Positions 1 to 11,062 of a DNA stretch of 64,000 nucleotides are shown here, piece by piece. This stretch comes from Embiotoca jacksoni (taxonomy: Eukaryota > Chordata > Actinopteri > Embiotocidae): NCBI GenBank assembly GCA_022577435.1, contig JAKOON010000018.1, positions 12,510,096 to 12,574,095 of the forward strand, written 5' to 3'. Under the pieces are notes generated by a model, which was not told the origin of the DNA, made no database searches, and saw nothing but the letters and a program-made list of their open reading frames with translations. A program made the position numbers and the translations under genes. Numbering within the stretch: position 1 is the stretch's first letter; every line of letters begins with the position of its first letter.

Positions 1-412
1 CACATGGTGACGTAGCTGACGGGGGTGTGGTGTTTCCGATGCCGTCACCGTTCCCATCATCCACCCCGTGTTGGACTGCGAATGATTAATTAGCAGCACT
101 GGCATCTGCTCTCGCGGCTCCGGTGAATCACTTTTCCCACCTCTATTTCTGAAGCCGCTGCTCAACACCACATCAGCAGCCGGCTGCGGAGTTCACAAAC
201 AGTGGTCCCCCCCCCACCTCCCACCCGACGTGTCGGACCCGCGGGCGCAACTGTGGAGCGGGCGTTCGTTGGCACATGAGCCACGGAGAGACCCATCAAC
301 ACAGTGTGACCTTGGATGACGCAAAAGACCCTGTAGAATGGCGTTAGACATTTTACACATCTACTGCAACAATATCTGCTCTCATCCCCTCAAATACCAA
401 AATTCCCGAAAC

Positions 413-453
<41 letters not shown>

Positions 454-2347
454 TACATGTTACTACATAAAGGTGAAACTGGGAATCCGGTGGGAAATTT
501 ACCTTTCGCATCACTAAGTTAATAAAGATGATTACTTGTCAAATAGCCAGCGTTCCCTTTAAAGTCCCACAGCTGACTCATTTAATAACCGCAGCCTTTG
601 TTTTGAGCCGGCGTTTTTAGAGGGGGGTCATCGAGACCGTGTGAGCCGGTGGGGCTCCTCATTATGAACAGCGCCGGTCACCAGTCGTGGGCAGCACCCA
701 CATGAGGAATGTTTAGCCGGTGCCTGCCCTTTGTGTCTGTACTCTTATACCAGTCTAGACGTGGCTGTCCCCGCTGTCCCCCCCCCCCCCCCCCCCCCCC
801 CCCCCGCTGACCATCTGACAAAGAGGGACAGAGCCAGGGGGCATATCAAGTTATATAATCTTCTGGAATATCTGCTAAAGGATTGAGTGGTTATGTGGCG
901 GGCTGGCGAGCTGAATCAAAAGCTCCAGACCTAACGGAATAGGTTCCTCTGTTACAAGAGCTTTGTTTTTTTGATAAACCTTTCCGAACTCGTAGGTTTG
1001 CTTGTTGTCAGTTCGCTGTCTGCGGTGTTGGGGCAGATTAAGCCACTCGCTCTCGTGGCTCTTGTGTTTTTTTTTTTGTGTGTTTTTTTTTTGTTAATGC
1101 ACACGGTGACACAACATCTGGCGAGCTCAGCGAAGGCTGGGGTTTTTGCCCGGAAAAGGACACGAGCAATCGTTGCGGCAAGCCTGCAGCTCCAGCGGGC
1201 CCGATGCCTTTTTTTTTTTTAACGTTCGTACAAATGCACACAGCGTCCGGGGCTGTGGCAGGACGGGCCCAGATGTGCTTCCCCGGTGACGGCGGATGTA
1301 AAAATAAGGACCATGTTATGGTCCCGTGAAAACTGATGGTCCACTGATTTCAGAAGTAGCAGAAAATTATCCTTTTTTTTCTTTTCTTTTTTTTTCTGTT
1401 AGGCTTAAATCATTACATATTTTCAAACATTGGCAACACCCACCATTATACAGAATTAGGAAAATAGTCAGCTAAAAGACATTATTAGATCAGAAACCTT
1501 GGAGGAGAGCGGTCCCTTGTGTGTGTGTGTGTGTGGAGGGGTGGGGGTGGGAGGGGGGGGGGGGGGGTTGTTTGTCAGCATCAGTCCCGACTGTTGTGTT
1601 GTTAGGACCTGTCCCCGTCTGTTCCGCAGGGCTCAGAGCGAAGCTTCCCAGAGAAAACCCGCGACTCGCTTCACTGCTCCTGGTTTAGACGAAGCCAAAG
1701 TCCTGTCTGGCTTAGAGCAACCGTTCCCACACTGGCCAAAGAAACAGTGGAGCCGTCACTTCCTCAGGCCCGTCAACGCCGTCCTTCTATCATCACCCCT
1801 CGCACAAGCGGCTGGAAGGCCGGATTGAAGCTAATTAACGGAATTAAGTGCGCCGGATTAATAACGAGACAACTCTGAACATCGCCAGGAAGATTGGCAG
1901 CTTCGCTTTCTGATTCACTGATGAATTGCATCGCAACTCTACACGGAAACCATTTTTACTTTGCAAATTATATACAGCATTTATGTTTTTTTTGTTGCTA
2001 TTTGACCCCCGTTTCCTGCTGAAACAAAACGTTATGGCGTGGTGCCGAAGGGCGGGGTCACGCGTTATTATCTTTGCAAGAAGAGGCATCGAGTTTCATG
2101 GGAAATGCGGTCTAAAATGCACCGTACACTGTCAGTATTACTGGAGGTAAATGGTGTGCTGCTACCTGGCCTAAAGTCCCCAACACATTTTTTTTTTAAT
2201 ATATATATATATTTTTTTATGAATGCAATAATTCGAGTTGGGCAGTTCAAATACAAACGAGTCCGATTTCATTTCCCGTGCCACGCATTTCACCGCCCAC
2301 GCTTCTTGCGCTTAAACGAGTGTTTCCCTTCGTGTCCGTCTCCGCAG
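1..2347 (+). other. slco5a1: slco5a1 intron (3' part), no exon recognised
   Basis: This stretch lies upstream of the first slco5a1 exon that I can recognise. It holds homopolymer tracts (A at about 416-448, C at about 779-805, several T runs), a short TG tract at about 1518-1533 and a G run at about 1551-1567. I looked for the preceding membrane-helix exons of an organic anion transporter and found none. An acceptor-like site near 1629 is followed by sequence that does not resemble the family. The upstream exons must lie outside the window. Confidence 0.6.
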
Positions 2348-2507
2348 TCCGACCCTGACGATGACCCACAGGAACCTGACGGGCGGCTGCAACGTGAACT
2401 GCGGCTGCAGGATCCACGAGTACGCTCCGGTCTGCGGCTCTGACGGCATCACCTACTTCAACCCCTGTCTGGCCGGATGCAGCTCCGTGGGCAACGACAG
2501 CACCGGG
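2348..2507 (+). CDS. slco5a1: slco5a1 exon encoding the Kazal-like loop
   Basis: The exon opens after a CCGCAG acceptor with one base completing a split codon and ends on a full codon before a GTGAGG donor. It encodes a cysteine-rich segment with the pattern CNVNCGC...PVCGSDGITYFNPCLAGC. This is the Kazal-type loop between helices 9 and 10 that marks organic anion transporters. Nearby NLT and NDS triplets are possible N-glycosylation sites on the extracellular face. Confidence 0.88.
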
Positions 2508-2830
2508 GTGAGGAAACGCAAAAAGGCCCAAAACGGACGCACACGATTGCACGCGGGGTTTCGTTCGCGGCGTCTTTTGTTTCCCTCCGTCGAATAGATC
2601 ATTGCTTACGAAACGCTAAGTCGGATAATTCGAAAAAGGAATTTCGGGGTACTTTGAAGGACACACAAAGACCTTTTCTCTGTACTTTCTCCTCCCATAG
2701 ATCAGAGAGTTTCAGGAAGTGACTCCACAACAATTTCAGATAGGAAACTATAACAACACGAGGAAAGGAATGTTTATATTATTTGTCCAGATCAATGATT
2801 GCGTCACAACGCTGGTGCCACCATGTCTCT

Positions 2831-2898
<68 letters not shown>

Positions 2899-5323
2899 CG
2901 TAGCGTAGCTTCGATGTCATGAACCGTTCCATTTAGTTTGAGATTTTAGTCAGCTTAATAAAAGCGTATCTCAGGATCTTCTCCTGTTGTGTTTGACCAA
3001 CAGATCAGGAACTACACGGACTGCGGCTGCGTGCAGAGCAGACAGGTCATCACCCCGTCCTCCGGCGGACAGGTCAACCAGCTCCAGCTGGTCATTGTTA
3101 AAACCTACCTGAACGAGAACGGCCACGCCGTGTCGGGGAAGTGCGACCGCACCTGCAACACGCTCATCCCGTTCCTCATCTTCCTCTTCATCGTTACCCT
3201 CATCACCGCCTGCGCCCAGCCCTCCGCCATCATCGTCACTCTCAGGTGAGGCGCCGCCTGCAGCCCGTCGGTCCGACCGTCTTTCCCAGCTCCGTTCTTC
3301 CGCGGCTGTCTGCTTCTCTGCCTTTTTTTTTTTTTTTATGAACAAATTCAATGGATGAAAAGATTTTTTTTACCCTGCAGAAAATTCATTCATAACGTTC
3401 TCGTGCCTCAGGTCTGTAGATGAGCAGGAGAGGCCTTTTGCTCTCGGGATGCAGTTCGTCTTGCTCCGAACTCTCGGTATGTTCCCGCACACCTGCGCTA
3501 CATGTTTGAAGTTCCCTCTGCATGCTTTACTGTCTTAATCCCCTGCACTCCCTCTTCCATTGAATCTACGTCGGTCACACAGAGTGGATGTTAAATTTAA
3601 AAACAAATAATAATAATTCAGAAAGAATGAAAGCTGTAGTTTAGTCTTAAGTCATGTATTTGTAATGAATTTGTTCGTCATTAGTGACCGGTTTAAGTCT
3701 CATCTAACATTTTTTTTTTTTTTTATTCAGGATTTTCCAACTGCTCTTTAACCCAACTTTTCCTAAACCATTGTTGTCTGCAGCCTTCCTTCTCCCGCGT
3801 CCCCTCGCTAACACCCTGCAATTTCAGAGAGAGCAGGAATGCAGCACCGTGTTGGCCTTCTGAGAACCTTTGCGTAGCTCGATGTAGAAAAACCGTCGGG
3901 GGGGGGGAGAAAGCACTGCCTCGGCATGCCTGTGGTCTGCTTGGCGCGGCTGTGCGAACGCATAACGCTGTCATATTATATTTCTCATAACGTAGCCCCG
4001 CAATAACGTTTTACATTTATAAAGTTGCTAAAGTTTAGCCCCGGTGGACGCTGCCACTGAGAAAACGTCGATTTTTTTTTTGAGGCGTCAGTTAACAGCG
4101 GCGTTGTGTTGGAATAATTATTTGGAAAGGCGTTTCTATTATTTTGTCCATTTTTACCTGCATACATGAGGAGATGATCCGCATGAAGCCAAATGGTGCC
4201 ACCTACTGGTTGCAAAGTAGCGCTGCGGTACATTAAACTGAAAATGTCATTGCTGTCCTGTCGCTTTTGCAGCATTGTACAAAAAAAAACGTTATTACAC
4301 TACTTTATTGATTTGTACTTGTAGGAAACGATGGAATGTGTGCATTGTTGGACAATGAAAGTGACGATGTACAACGAACTTCACAAAGAGACGGCAACAT
4401 TTGAAATGAAACGGTGTACATCTTAATCAAACTCAAAAATCAACCGTTTTTAGATTGCGAATTGACTTTTTGAAGAATACTTAAAGCTTTTTTAAAAAAA
4501 AAAAATTCAAATGGGAATCATTTCTCTGTGAATTACAAATAAAATAGATAACGGAAATAAATAAGTAAGAAGGAAAAAAAAAATGAAATAAGCGCTTTGT
4601 GGGAAATGCAAAATATAAAAGACAGAAATAAACAAAAATGTTGTTGAGAACAGTGTGTGCTTGTCGAGGCCTTTTCCTCCTCCTGAAAATGAAATGGGTT
4701 TCAGGTTCCTTCAGGGCTTCGCTCTAAACCAGCTGTGAGTTTTAGTACGTCGTGTCAAACTAACAAAGCTGAGGTCTTGTCTCCCCGCACTTTGACGCTA
4801 ATCACCGGAACGTGTCCCTCCCTCTCCAGCCTACATACCCACGCCCATCTACTTCGGCGCCGTGATCGACACCACCTGCATGCTGTGGCAGCAGGACTGC
4901 GGCGTGCACGGCTCCTGCTGGGAGTACGACGTCACCTCCTTTCGCTTCGTCTACTTCGGCCTGGCCGCCAGCCTCAAGTTCGTCGGCTTCGTCTTCATCT
5001 TCCTCACCTGGTACTCGATCAAGCACAAGGAGGCGCGGGCCGAGCGCCGGCGCCAGCACCAGCGCCTGCCTCCGCTGGGCACCGTCAGCGAGCTCGTGTG
5101 CCACGCCGGGGGCCACAAAAGCCACGCCCGCACGCGCTCCTGCCCCGTGTTCACCCCGCCTCGCTCCGACCCGCCGGCCGCCCCGCTGCTGCCGCTGCCG
5201 CCGCCGCCGCCGCCGCCCGACCGCGGCCACAGCAGCCTCAGCTGCCCGGGCAACGCCCTCAAAGCAATAACTCCCCCCGTCCCGCTGCCGCAGCATCACC
5301 ACGGAGGCTCCGCCCATGTCTGA
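2348..5323 (+). CDS. slco5a1: slco5a1, C-terminal part (four exons), solute carrier organic anion transporter 5A1
   Basis: Overall entry for the partial gene. Exons are 2348-2507, 3004-3245, 3412-3476 and 4830-5323; all borders are AG/GT and the phases agree. The spliced product gives the Kazal-like extracellular loop, then helix 10 (IPFLIFLFIVTLITACAQPS), a loop/helix 11 block (FALGMQFVLLRTLAYIPTPI) and helix 12 (FVYFGLAASLKFVGFVFIFL), followed by a cytoplasmic tail. The family are 12-helix plasma-membrane organic-anion carriers; substrates of the 5A1 member are poorly defined. The call as 5A1 rather than 3A1 or 4A1 rests on remembered close similarity of the last three exons to human SLCO5A1 and on the adjacent convergent sulf1, as at human 8q13. 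The N-terminal two thirds lie outside the window. Confidence 0.9.
2508..3003 (+). other. slco5a1: slco5a1 intron with TG microsatellite
   Basis: The intron runs from a GTGAGG donor to a CAG acceptor at 3003. It contains a perfect TG tract of about 63 bp. Apart from that tract I see nothing recognisable. Confidence 0.8.
2834..2896. repeat. (TG)n microsatellite
   Basis: An uninterrupted TG dinucleotide run of about 31 repeats inside an slco5a1 intron, likely length-polymorphic. Confidence 0.97.
3004..3245 (+). CDS. slco5a1: slco5a1 exon with transmembrane helix 10
   Basis: The exon starts on a full codon (IRNYTDCGCV) after a CAG acceptor and ends with two bases (AG) before GTGAGG. It completes the extracellular loop, including an NYT sequon and further cysteines, then gives a helix followed by ACAQPSAIIVTL, a conserved stretch of the family. 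Joining to 3412 gives LRSVDEQERP, the expected continuation. Confidence 0.92.
3412..3476 (+). CDS. slco5a1: slco5a1 65-nt exon
   Basis: A short exon between a GCCTCAG acceptor and a GTATGT donor. It completes the split arginine codon and encodes RSVDEQERPFALGMQFVLLRTL, the cytoplasmic loop and start of helix 11. It ends with one base of the alanine codon that is completed at 4830. It is too short to stand out as an open frame and was found by following the family sequence. Confidence 0.92.
3477..4829 (+). other. slco5a1: slco5a1 last intron
   Basis: A 1.35-kb intron that becomes AT-rich toward its 3' half, with several A and T homopolymers. It ends in a pyrimidine tract and CTCTCCAG. I recognise no exon, repeat family or regulatory element. 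Confidence 0.8.
4830..5323 (+). CDS. slco5a1: slco5a1 terminal coding exon
   Basis: The exon begins by completing an alanine codon (AYIPTPIYFGAVID) and encodes the last extracellular loop, helix 12 and the cytoplasmic tail to the TGA at 5321-5323. The tail starts with a basic, arginine-rich segment after WYSIKHKE, then TVSELV, then a block HARTRSCPVF resembling the corresponding block of human SLCO5A1. After that it becomes strongly proline-rich (seven consecutive prolines encoded mostly by CCG), ending GGSAHV. Third codon positions are very GC-rich, much more so than the surrounding introns. The proline-rich end looks lineage-variable; the membrane part is conserved. Confidence 0.92.
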
Positions 5324-5447
5324 GAAGCACGCCGGCCCTCCCTCTGGGGTTCATTGTGACGCGTGCCTTCCTCGTTTGTGGTTCCGCGCGACCGCAAGTG
5401 TCTCGCTTTACACCGGTCAGACACCGGGCGGCGCTCCGGAGCCGCGC

Positions 5448-5487
5448 CCCCCCCCCTTGCTCCCCCGGGGGGGGGGGGGGGGGGGGG
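5448..5487. repeat. oligo-C then C5/G~25 block
   Basis: A C run is followed within a few bases by five Cs and about 25 consecutive Gs. On the transcribed strand this could fold as a hairpin or a G-quadruplex. It is also a place where sequence length is easily miscounted. Confidence 0.8.
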
Positions 5488-7141
5488 ACTGACGAGGCAG
5501 CGACACAAGCGCGCCCACCGTATTCTAAAGGGCTGCTCACTGTTTCAGAGAACAGGAGATGGAAGGTGTTCTTTTACTCCGAGCACATCATCAGCTGCAT
5601 CCACACAGAAGGTCAGACCTCGAGGTTTGGACGATGGACAGAAACTCAACCTGGTGCTACCGGTAAAAGGGCAGGGCATTAGAATCTCTGTACAGACACG
5701 CGAGTCATCACCAACACGGCGTCTAAAGCACAACCAACAAAACCTGTACTATGCAAAAACCAATGTACAGCTCCCGCCCTTCTCGGTACTGTACAGCTCC
5801 CTCGGTACACCACGCCTGTACCTCTTTCTCCCTCCCCGCCCACGTACCACCACGCCGTTCACGACCCTGTTATCCCCCCCGACGGTTTGAGTCGTGCACA
5901 TATCGAGCCTCCTCTCGTCTGTTTGAGCCATCCCACCTGTTCTCTTGTCTGCATCTTCAAAGCTGACAAAAGTGGGATTTATTTTTCTTTTTTTTTTTTT
6001 TTGAATCCTCTCACCTCATTTTCCCCTCCCTTTTTTTTTTTTTTTTTTTTTTTTCCCTTAACAGTGCCTCTCAGGCTGTCTCGGCCAGTCCAGTACACAC
6101 AAAGCTAGCTGGCAGGGTAAAATGCCAGCTACTGAAAAGCCGGTCACTGTTCCCTCGGTCGATTGACAATATTCTGCTTTTGTCGCCCTCAGCTTTTGGG
6201 ATTAATGGCAGTCGTCACAGATCTCGAGCTTCTCGCCTCTGCAGGGTAACCATGTAGCTTAAAACCTTGAAAAGCACCGGTGGCACAAGTGTGTCAGGAT
6301 TTCTGCGGGAAGTCGTGTCAGCGAGCGAGAACGCTGCATCTCATTACGCGTCACGCGATGTTATTATTGGAAGTAAAATGTTAATAATTAGCCAATTGGA
6401 AAATAGGAGGAAGGACGGGAGAATGGCGTCTCGTCCGTGACCGTGTGCTGAAGCTACTGTGTCCTAATCGTGTGAAAGTAGGTTTTAAACATGCGGCAAA
6501 AACTGCCGTTTCTTTTTAAAAGCCACTCCTTCAAGGTAAAACGACGTTGGTATCGAATCTGTTTCAGCAATCAGGAGGTGAACAGACGTGTCGTTTTGGC
6601 TTCTCCATTTTAACAGATCATCAGATGTACATAGTAGCTGTTTAGCAGTATATACTTTTAAGAGAAGTAGTGCAGTGAGCATGACCCCCTTTTTTTTTTT
6701 TTCCAGCAAGACTAAGGGGGGATCGTTCAGTCCTTTTGGTGTTTGGGGGCCCTCTAGTGGACACTGAAAAGATTGCGTGAAGGCCAGTGAATGTTGCCTT
6801 TGTCAGACCTCTACAGGACCATGAAATTCTTGGTTAAAAGGTTAATTATTGAACTTAATCAATGAGCAGAATTTCGAATTTAGCCCTACAGATCAGAAAA
6901 AAAGATGATCTGGTGTCCGGGATATTTGTTCTCGAGGAAATATGACTTTAAGTCTGATGTTTCAATTTAGTAAGTATTTTAAGGTTTTACTTTCCTTCGA
7001 ACGGGAGCAGTTATGTCTGGAAAGAAATGGTCGAGGTGGTAATGAGGCCTTTTTTTTATGTTACAAAATGCACTTGTCTGAAAACCAAATTTTTAGGAGT
7101 ATTATATTTCTTTAAAGAGGGAGGAGATACAAAACAAGTTC

Positions 7142-7147
7142 AATAAA
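7142..7147 (+). terminator. slco5a1: candidate polyadenylation signal for slco5a1
   Basis: First perfect AATAAA hexamer on the plus strand downstream of the slco5a1 stop codon. Position and motif only; no transcript evidence. Confidence 0.35.
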
Positions 7148-7160
7148 GTAATTGCATTAT

Positions 7161-9189
7161 ATATTGTGATCGGTATGAATTTTAGTTGTTAGAAATGGAG
7201 AATCTAATGCAGTGAATCGACTTTAAAGTTAACAGTTTTGGCCGAGATTCGTGGTGTTCTGCCAGGCAAAGATTATCATGTGGTAATTGGCAGTGACTGA
7301 TTTAAGTATTATCGTGACTTAGTACCTCAAATGACATACTCGTAAGTAATCATCATGTAAATATTGACAAAGCAAATGAAGCGTATTATAGAGCTCACAC
7401 ATAGTTAGAAGCATATTTATGAACTAACCCATGGCATTGTAGTTAAACAAATTAAGACTTAAAACCTAAAAAAAAAAATTAAAAAAAAAAGTGGATTTGT
7501 GTCGCGGTGCCTGAACAGTATTACTCACATGGGAAGGGTTGAGTTCATTTTATGTCATGGAGTGGGGAGTTGGGTTATTGAAATGTTTTTGTTTTCTGAT
7601 AAATACTACACAGTTAAATTAAATTAAATGCTACCCAGAATGCCCTTTTTTCTATGTGTGATGATTCTCTACTCTTCCTTCAGTGCACCAGATTTATATA
7701 TATATATATAAAAAAAAGAATGCTAATGGAAGATTAATGATAAGGACATGTGACTGGAAAGTAAGACATGGTCTTTATTATACAATTATATGTTTTTCCC
7801 TTTCACTTGAAGTAATAGCTGCTTACAAAACTGATCCTAAATTATTTTTAAATAAGTTATGAACATATTTAAGTAAAGGCATCGATCAAATCTGCTCACT
7901 GTAAGTCAGAACAGTAACATTTAACTCATACTCCTATTGATCCAATTTATTTTAAGCCTTCTGTGACCTCGGTTACAGATGAAAAATGAAACCCGTCTCC
8001 CTTCAACAATGAGGCAAGTTAACCAGACAACGCACTCTTTGCAGGAAAGAGTAGAGAATCATCCTGCGATGCCACGGAGATCATCAGACCCGCAGTCACG
8101 TCTGAATTTACTGTACTGTACACCTACTACTTACTGCTGTCCAAATGTCTGGACTACTTCTGGCACAGACGACTTCGTGTTGACTGTAAAAACAATTTTG
8201 CTTTAACACATTTTCCTCTCTAGTGTTTTGAATTGAAAGTAAATTTCCTGGACAGAATACGAGCTGTATTCTGAAAGTTGAGAGCTTTCGTTGCTTTAGG
8301 TTCCTCAGGAGCATAAGTCCAATTGATGTTTGTGAACACTTGGTTTACAAATGCCTTGAATACTTTTGTCATTAAAAATGGAGAAAAAATATGAACTTGT
8401 TTGAATTATTTCAAAGTATTTTTTTTTTTTAAAAGGCATCTGATATGATGACACTTAAAGTTGAAAAGGGTTTGTTAACGGCTTCATCACTTCCCTGAAA
8501 GCAGAGTTGATCTACCATGTCTACACACACCGTCAAGAAAGAAAAGGGCAGCGTGAGGGTTTTGTGGAGCCAGTTTCGGGCCAGAAGATATCTTAACAAG
8601 AAAGTGGACTTGTGATACTTTAAGCTTCATGCAATCTCTGCAGTGTATCTGAATATAAAGCTGTTGCTGAGTGGGGCGTCATAGAACTGGTTTTGCACTA
8701 ACTATACGGTTACATTCGAAATGCATTGACCACGTGCGACACTATACTCTCGATTATCACAGCACTATGTGAACCGAAAATGTATTAATTGGTAACTTTT
8801 CTGGAAAAAAAAAAAAAGTTTTTTCCATTTTCCAACCCGCCATTGATTGTGTAAGCATTTTCTGGTGAAGATTTTTACTTCCAATTCAAATCAATTGTGA
8901 TGAATGTGCAACGCTGCAAAGTTGCAACTAATTAGGAAATAGTACCCGGCATTTAAACATTAACAATGGTTTTTTTTCCTCGCCTGTGGACTGGTGTAGG
9001 TGTACGGGAGAGGACATGGAATGTAGAACATTTTTATATAGATGCCATGTTTTCCCATCTTTTGAATAATTCATGCACACAAGATAAGTTTATATAAAGA
9101 AATGGTGTTCTCCTCTAAACATAAAGTGCACTTTAGTGTGACTTTTTTGTGCTATTTCTGACGACTTTCTATAAGTATGACTTTATTTA
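7161..9189. other. intergenic / possible distal 3' UTR, AT-rich
   Basis: About 2 kb of AT-rich sequence without a convincing exon. A Pumilio-type octamer TGTAAATA occurs at 7356-7363, which would matter only if the slco5a1 transcript extends this far. Short A runs and an (AT)n stretch near 7694-7709 are present. No gene recognised. Confidence 0.6.
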
Positions 9190-9938
9190 ATGTCGTCCAA
9201 AAAGTGATGAAAAAGTCACACTGGCATATCGTGCGAAATATGTTAAAAAAAGTCACACTATATCATGTCGTCCGAAATGATAAAAAAAAGTCAAACTATA
9301 GCATGTCATCCAAAAAGTGATGAAAAAGGTCATGCCATGTCATCCGAAACATGATAAAGTCATACTATAGCATGTCGTCCGAAATATGATTAAAAAAAAA
9401 GTCATACTGTATGTACATGTAGTCTAAAATATGAAGAGAAACGTAGAATAACTTTTGTTTTTTTGGATAACAAAAAGTCATACTACAGTATGACTTTTTA
9501 TTCGTCCAAAAAAAAAAATAATCACAAAAGTCATGACGTTTTTTTTTTTTTTCCAAATAAATTAAAAAAAACCTTAAGACTATAGTATGTCGTCTAAAAT
9601 ATGAAGAAAAAGTCATACCATAGCATGTCGTGCGAAATATGATAAAAAAGTCATACTAAAGCTTGTCGTCCGAAATATGACAAGCCATGTCATATTGTCC
9701 ATGTTGTCCGAAATATGAAAAAAAAAGTCATTCTACAGCATGTCGTGAAAATTGTGAAAAAAAAGTAATACAATAGCATGTCGTCTAAAATATGAAAAAA
9801 AAAAGCCGTACTATATAGCATGTTGTCCGAAACATAAAAAAATAGCCATACGTGCATGTCGACCGAAATATGATAAAAAAAAAATAGTCATGTCATGCAT
9901 GTCGTCCAAAACGTCGCCCAAAATATCGCATAGTATGT
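9190..9938. repeat. degenerate ~37-bp minisatellite array (left part)
   Basis: A diverged tandem array whose unit reads approximately as an AGTCATACTATAG segment, then CATGTCGTCCGAAATATGA, then a run of As. The unit spacing measured between CATGTCGTCC-like cores is mostly 34-43 bp (for example 9264, 9302, 9336, 9371). Roughly 18 units can be traced, with variable A-run length and a disturbed patch at about 9430-9560. The array continues after the insertion, at 10963. Confidence 0.85.
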
Positions 9939-10160
9939 TGAGTCATGTGCGAACAGAGCAGACAGAGAAGCTGGAATAATGAACAGAAAACAAAGTTTTA
10001 TTGAATATAATGAATTAGTGGAGTTACTGGCGTTCGAGGAGAATGAGTTGTGCGTGTGTGTTTGCAGGCGGAGTCCAGGATGCGTAGTCAGCGATGGGGA
10101 GTCCAGGCTTGAGTGGAAAGTATGAATAAGGTGCGCGGAGTGGCTAAATCCAGGGATGTT

Positions 10161-10209
<49 letters not shown>

Positions 10210-10962
10210 CGAGTCCAGCGGAGCATTGTCTGGGAGTGTGAGCGGGGCAGGCAGGTGACAAGACAGGTGGAGTCCAGAATCTCCCGGAGGAGCAGCCGAG
10301 AGGGAATGCGGGCCGGCACGGCGCAAGAAACTCGTGTCCAGCGGGAGAAAAAGAGGCCGCAGGTCCGTTGTGTGCTTCCGCCGAGAGGAGAGGCGTCTGG
10401 AGGATGTCTCCGAATCCCAACGCCGGACCGGCAGGTTTGGGCAGGCGGGGGCGGGTCTGGACAGGCCGACGGCCTCCCTGGACCGACACGGGTCTTCAGG
10501 TGAGTGTCTCCGCTGGTGATCTCTGCGGATTCACGCAGGGCTTCAGGTGAGTTTGTCTTGGCGGGAGGACAGGGCGGGGCATACAGCTGGCACGCTCGTA
10601 GGCGAACTGAGTCAGGCAGAGAACAGACAGGGATCAGAACCAGACGAGGAACGACGACGGTCAAAACTTACAGCGAGCTGCTGCTGCTGCAGCGTCGTAC
10701 CAGGTGAGCTGGCGGAAGGAACTGACGAAGCTTGAAGTGCAGGACCGGGGTTGAAATACTGTCAGGCGGGTGATTGGTGGAGTGCCAGCCGGCCGGAGGG
10801 GGGCGGAAGAGGGAGGTGCCAAGAGGAGGGAAGTGGGGAGCCCACACCCACCAGAACGCACGGGTCACATGAAAACAAACACGGGGAATGACGATGACGA
10901 AAGGGATGGGGGAGAGGGGGGGGCAAAGGGAAAACACACTGGGACAGACAGGGATCCTGACA
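9939..10962 (-). mobile_element. LTR-like insertion (probable solo LTR) in the minisatellite
   Basis: A ~1.02-kb block with no similarity to the flanking array interrupts it. On the minus strand it begins TGTCAGGATCCCTGTCTG and ends GACTCA, so it has the TG...CA ends of an LTR. It carries AATAAA (plus 9997-10002) near its 3' end, as expected for LTR R/U5 regions. It is GC-rich and contains a TG microsatellite. The flanks read TGT on both sides (ATGT if the last A is shared), consistent with a short target duplication. I see no internal retroviral-type genes, so it is either a solo LTR or a non-autonomous element. TGTCAGGA starts are common in fish Gypsy LTRs, but I cannot name the family. Confidence 0.55.
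10164..10204. repeat. (TG)n microsatellite inside the LTR-like element
   Basis: About 20 perfect TG repeats flanked by TGCG and CGCGCC, within the inserted block. Open frames across it on both strands are repeat translations (Val-Cys or Thr-His runs), not genes. Confidence 0.95.
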
Positions 10963-10968
10963 TGTCCA

Positions 10969-10999
<31 letters not shown>

Positions 11000-11062
11000 T
11001 CATATACTATAGTACTTTGTCAAATATGTCATACAATAGTATGTTGTCCAAAATGTCATAAA
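10963..11062. repeat. minisatellite array (right part)
   Basis: The same unit resumes after the insertion, with TGTCCAAAAT and then TAGTATGTTGTCCAAAATGTCATA, followed by a C run. Together with 9190-9938 this shows that one array was split. Confidence 0.8.

Larger units (their letters stand above)
5324..7160 (+). other. slco5a1: probable slco5a1 3' UTR
   Basis: The sequence after the stop codon has no further coding exon. It holds a C8 run followed by a CCCCC/G~25 block, two long T runs (about 5988-6001 and 6031-6053) and then AT-rich sequence. The first perfect AATAAA after the stop is at 7142-7147, so one plausible 3' end lies just beyond it, giving about 1.8 kb of UTR. Longer forms cannot be excluded. 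Confidence 0.5.

Noticed and set aside
1629..1830. Possible further slco5a1 exon after a pyrimidine-rich CCGCAG
   Set aside because: The translated sequence does not resemble any part of the transporter family, and no matching donor or phase was found.
2247..2552. 101-codon minus-strand frame over the Kazal exon
   Set aside because: Antisense shadow of the slco5a1 exon with no independent support.
4735..5682. 315-codon plus-strand frame over the last slco5a1 exon
   Set aside because: Shadow frame of the GC-rich slco5a1 exon; it spans the intron-exon border and the 3' UTR and translates to low-complexity Arg/Pro/Ala.
9190..9938. CRISPR-like repeat-spacer array
   Set aside because: Units are diverged tandem repeats without unique spacers, in a vertebrate context; a minisatellite explains them.
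9888..10664. 258-codon minus-strand frame
   Set aside because: It lies in the LTR-like insertion and runs through the CA microsatellite (Thr-His repeat); it also crosses the insertion boundary into the minisatellite, so it cannot be an ancient gene.
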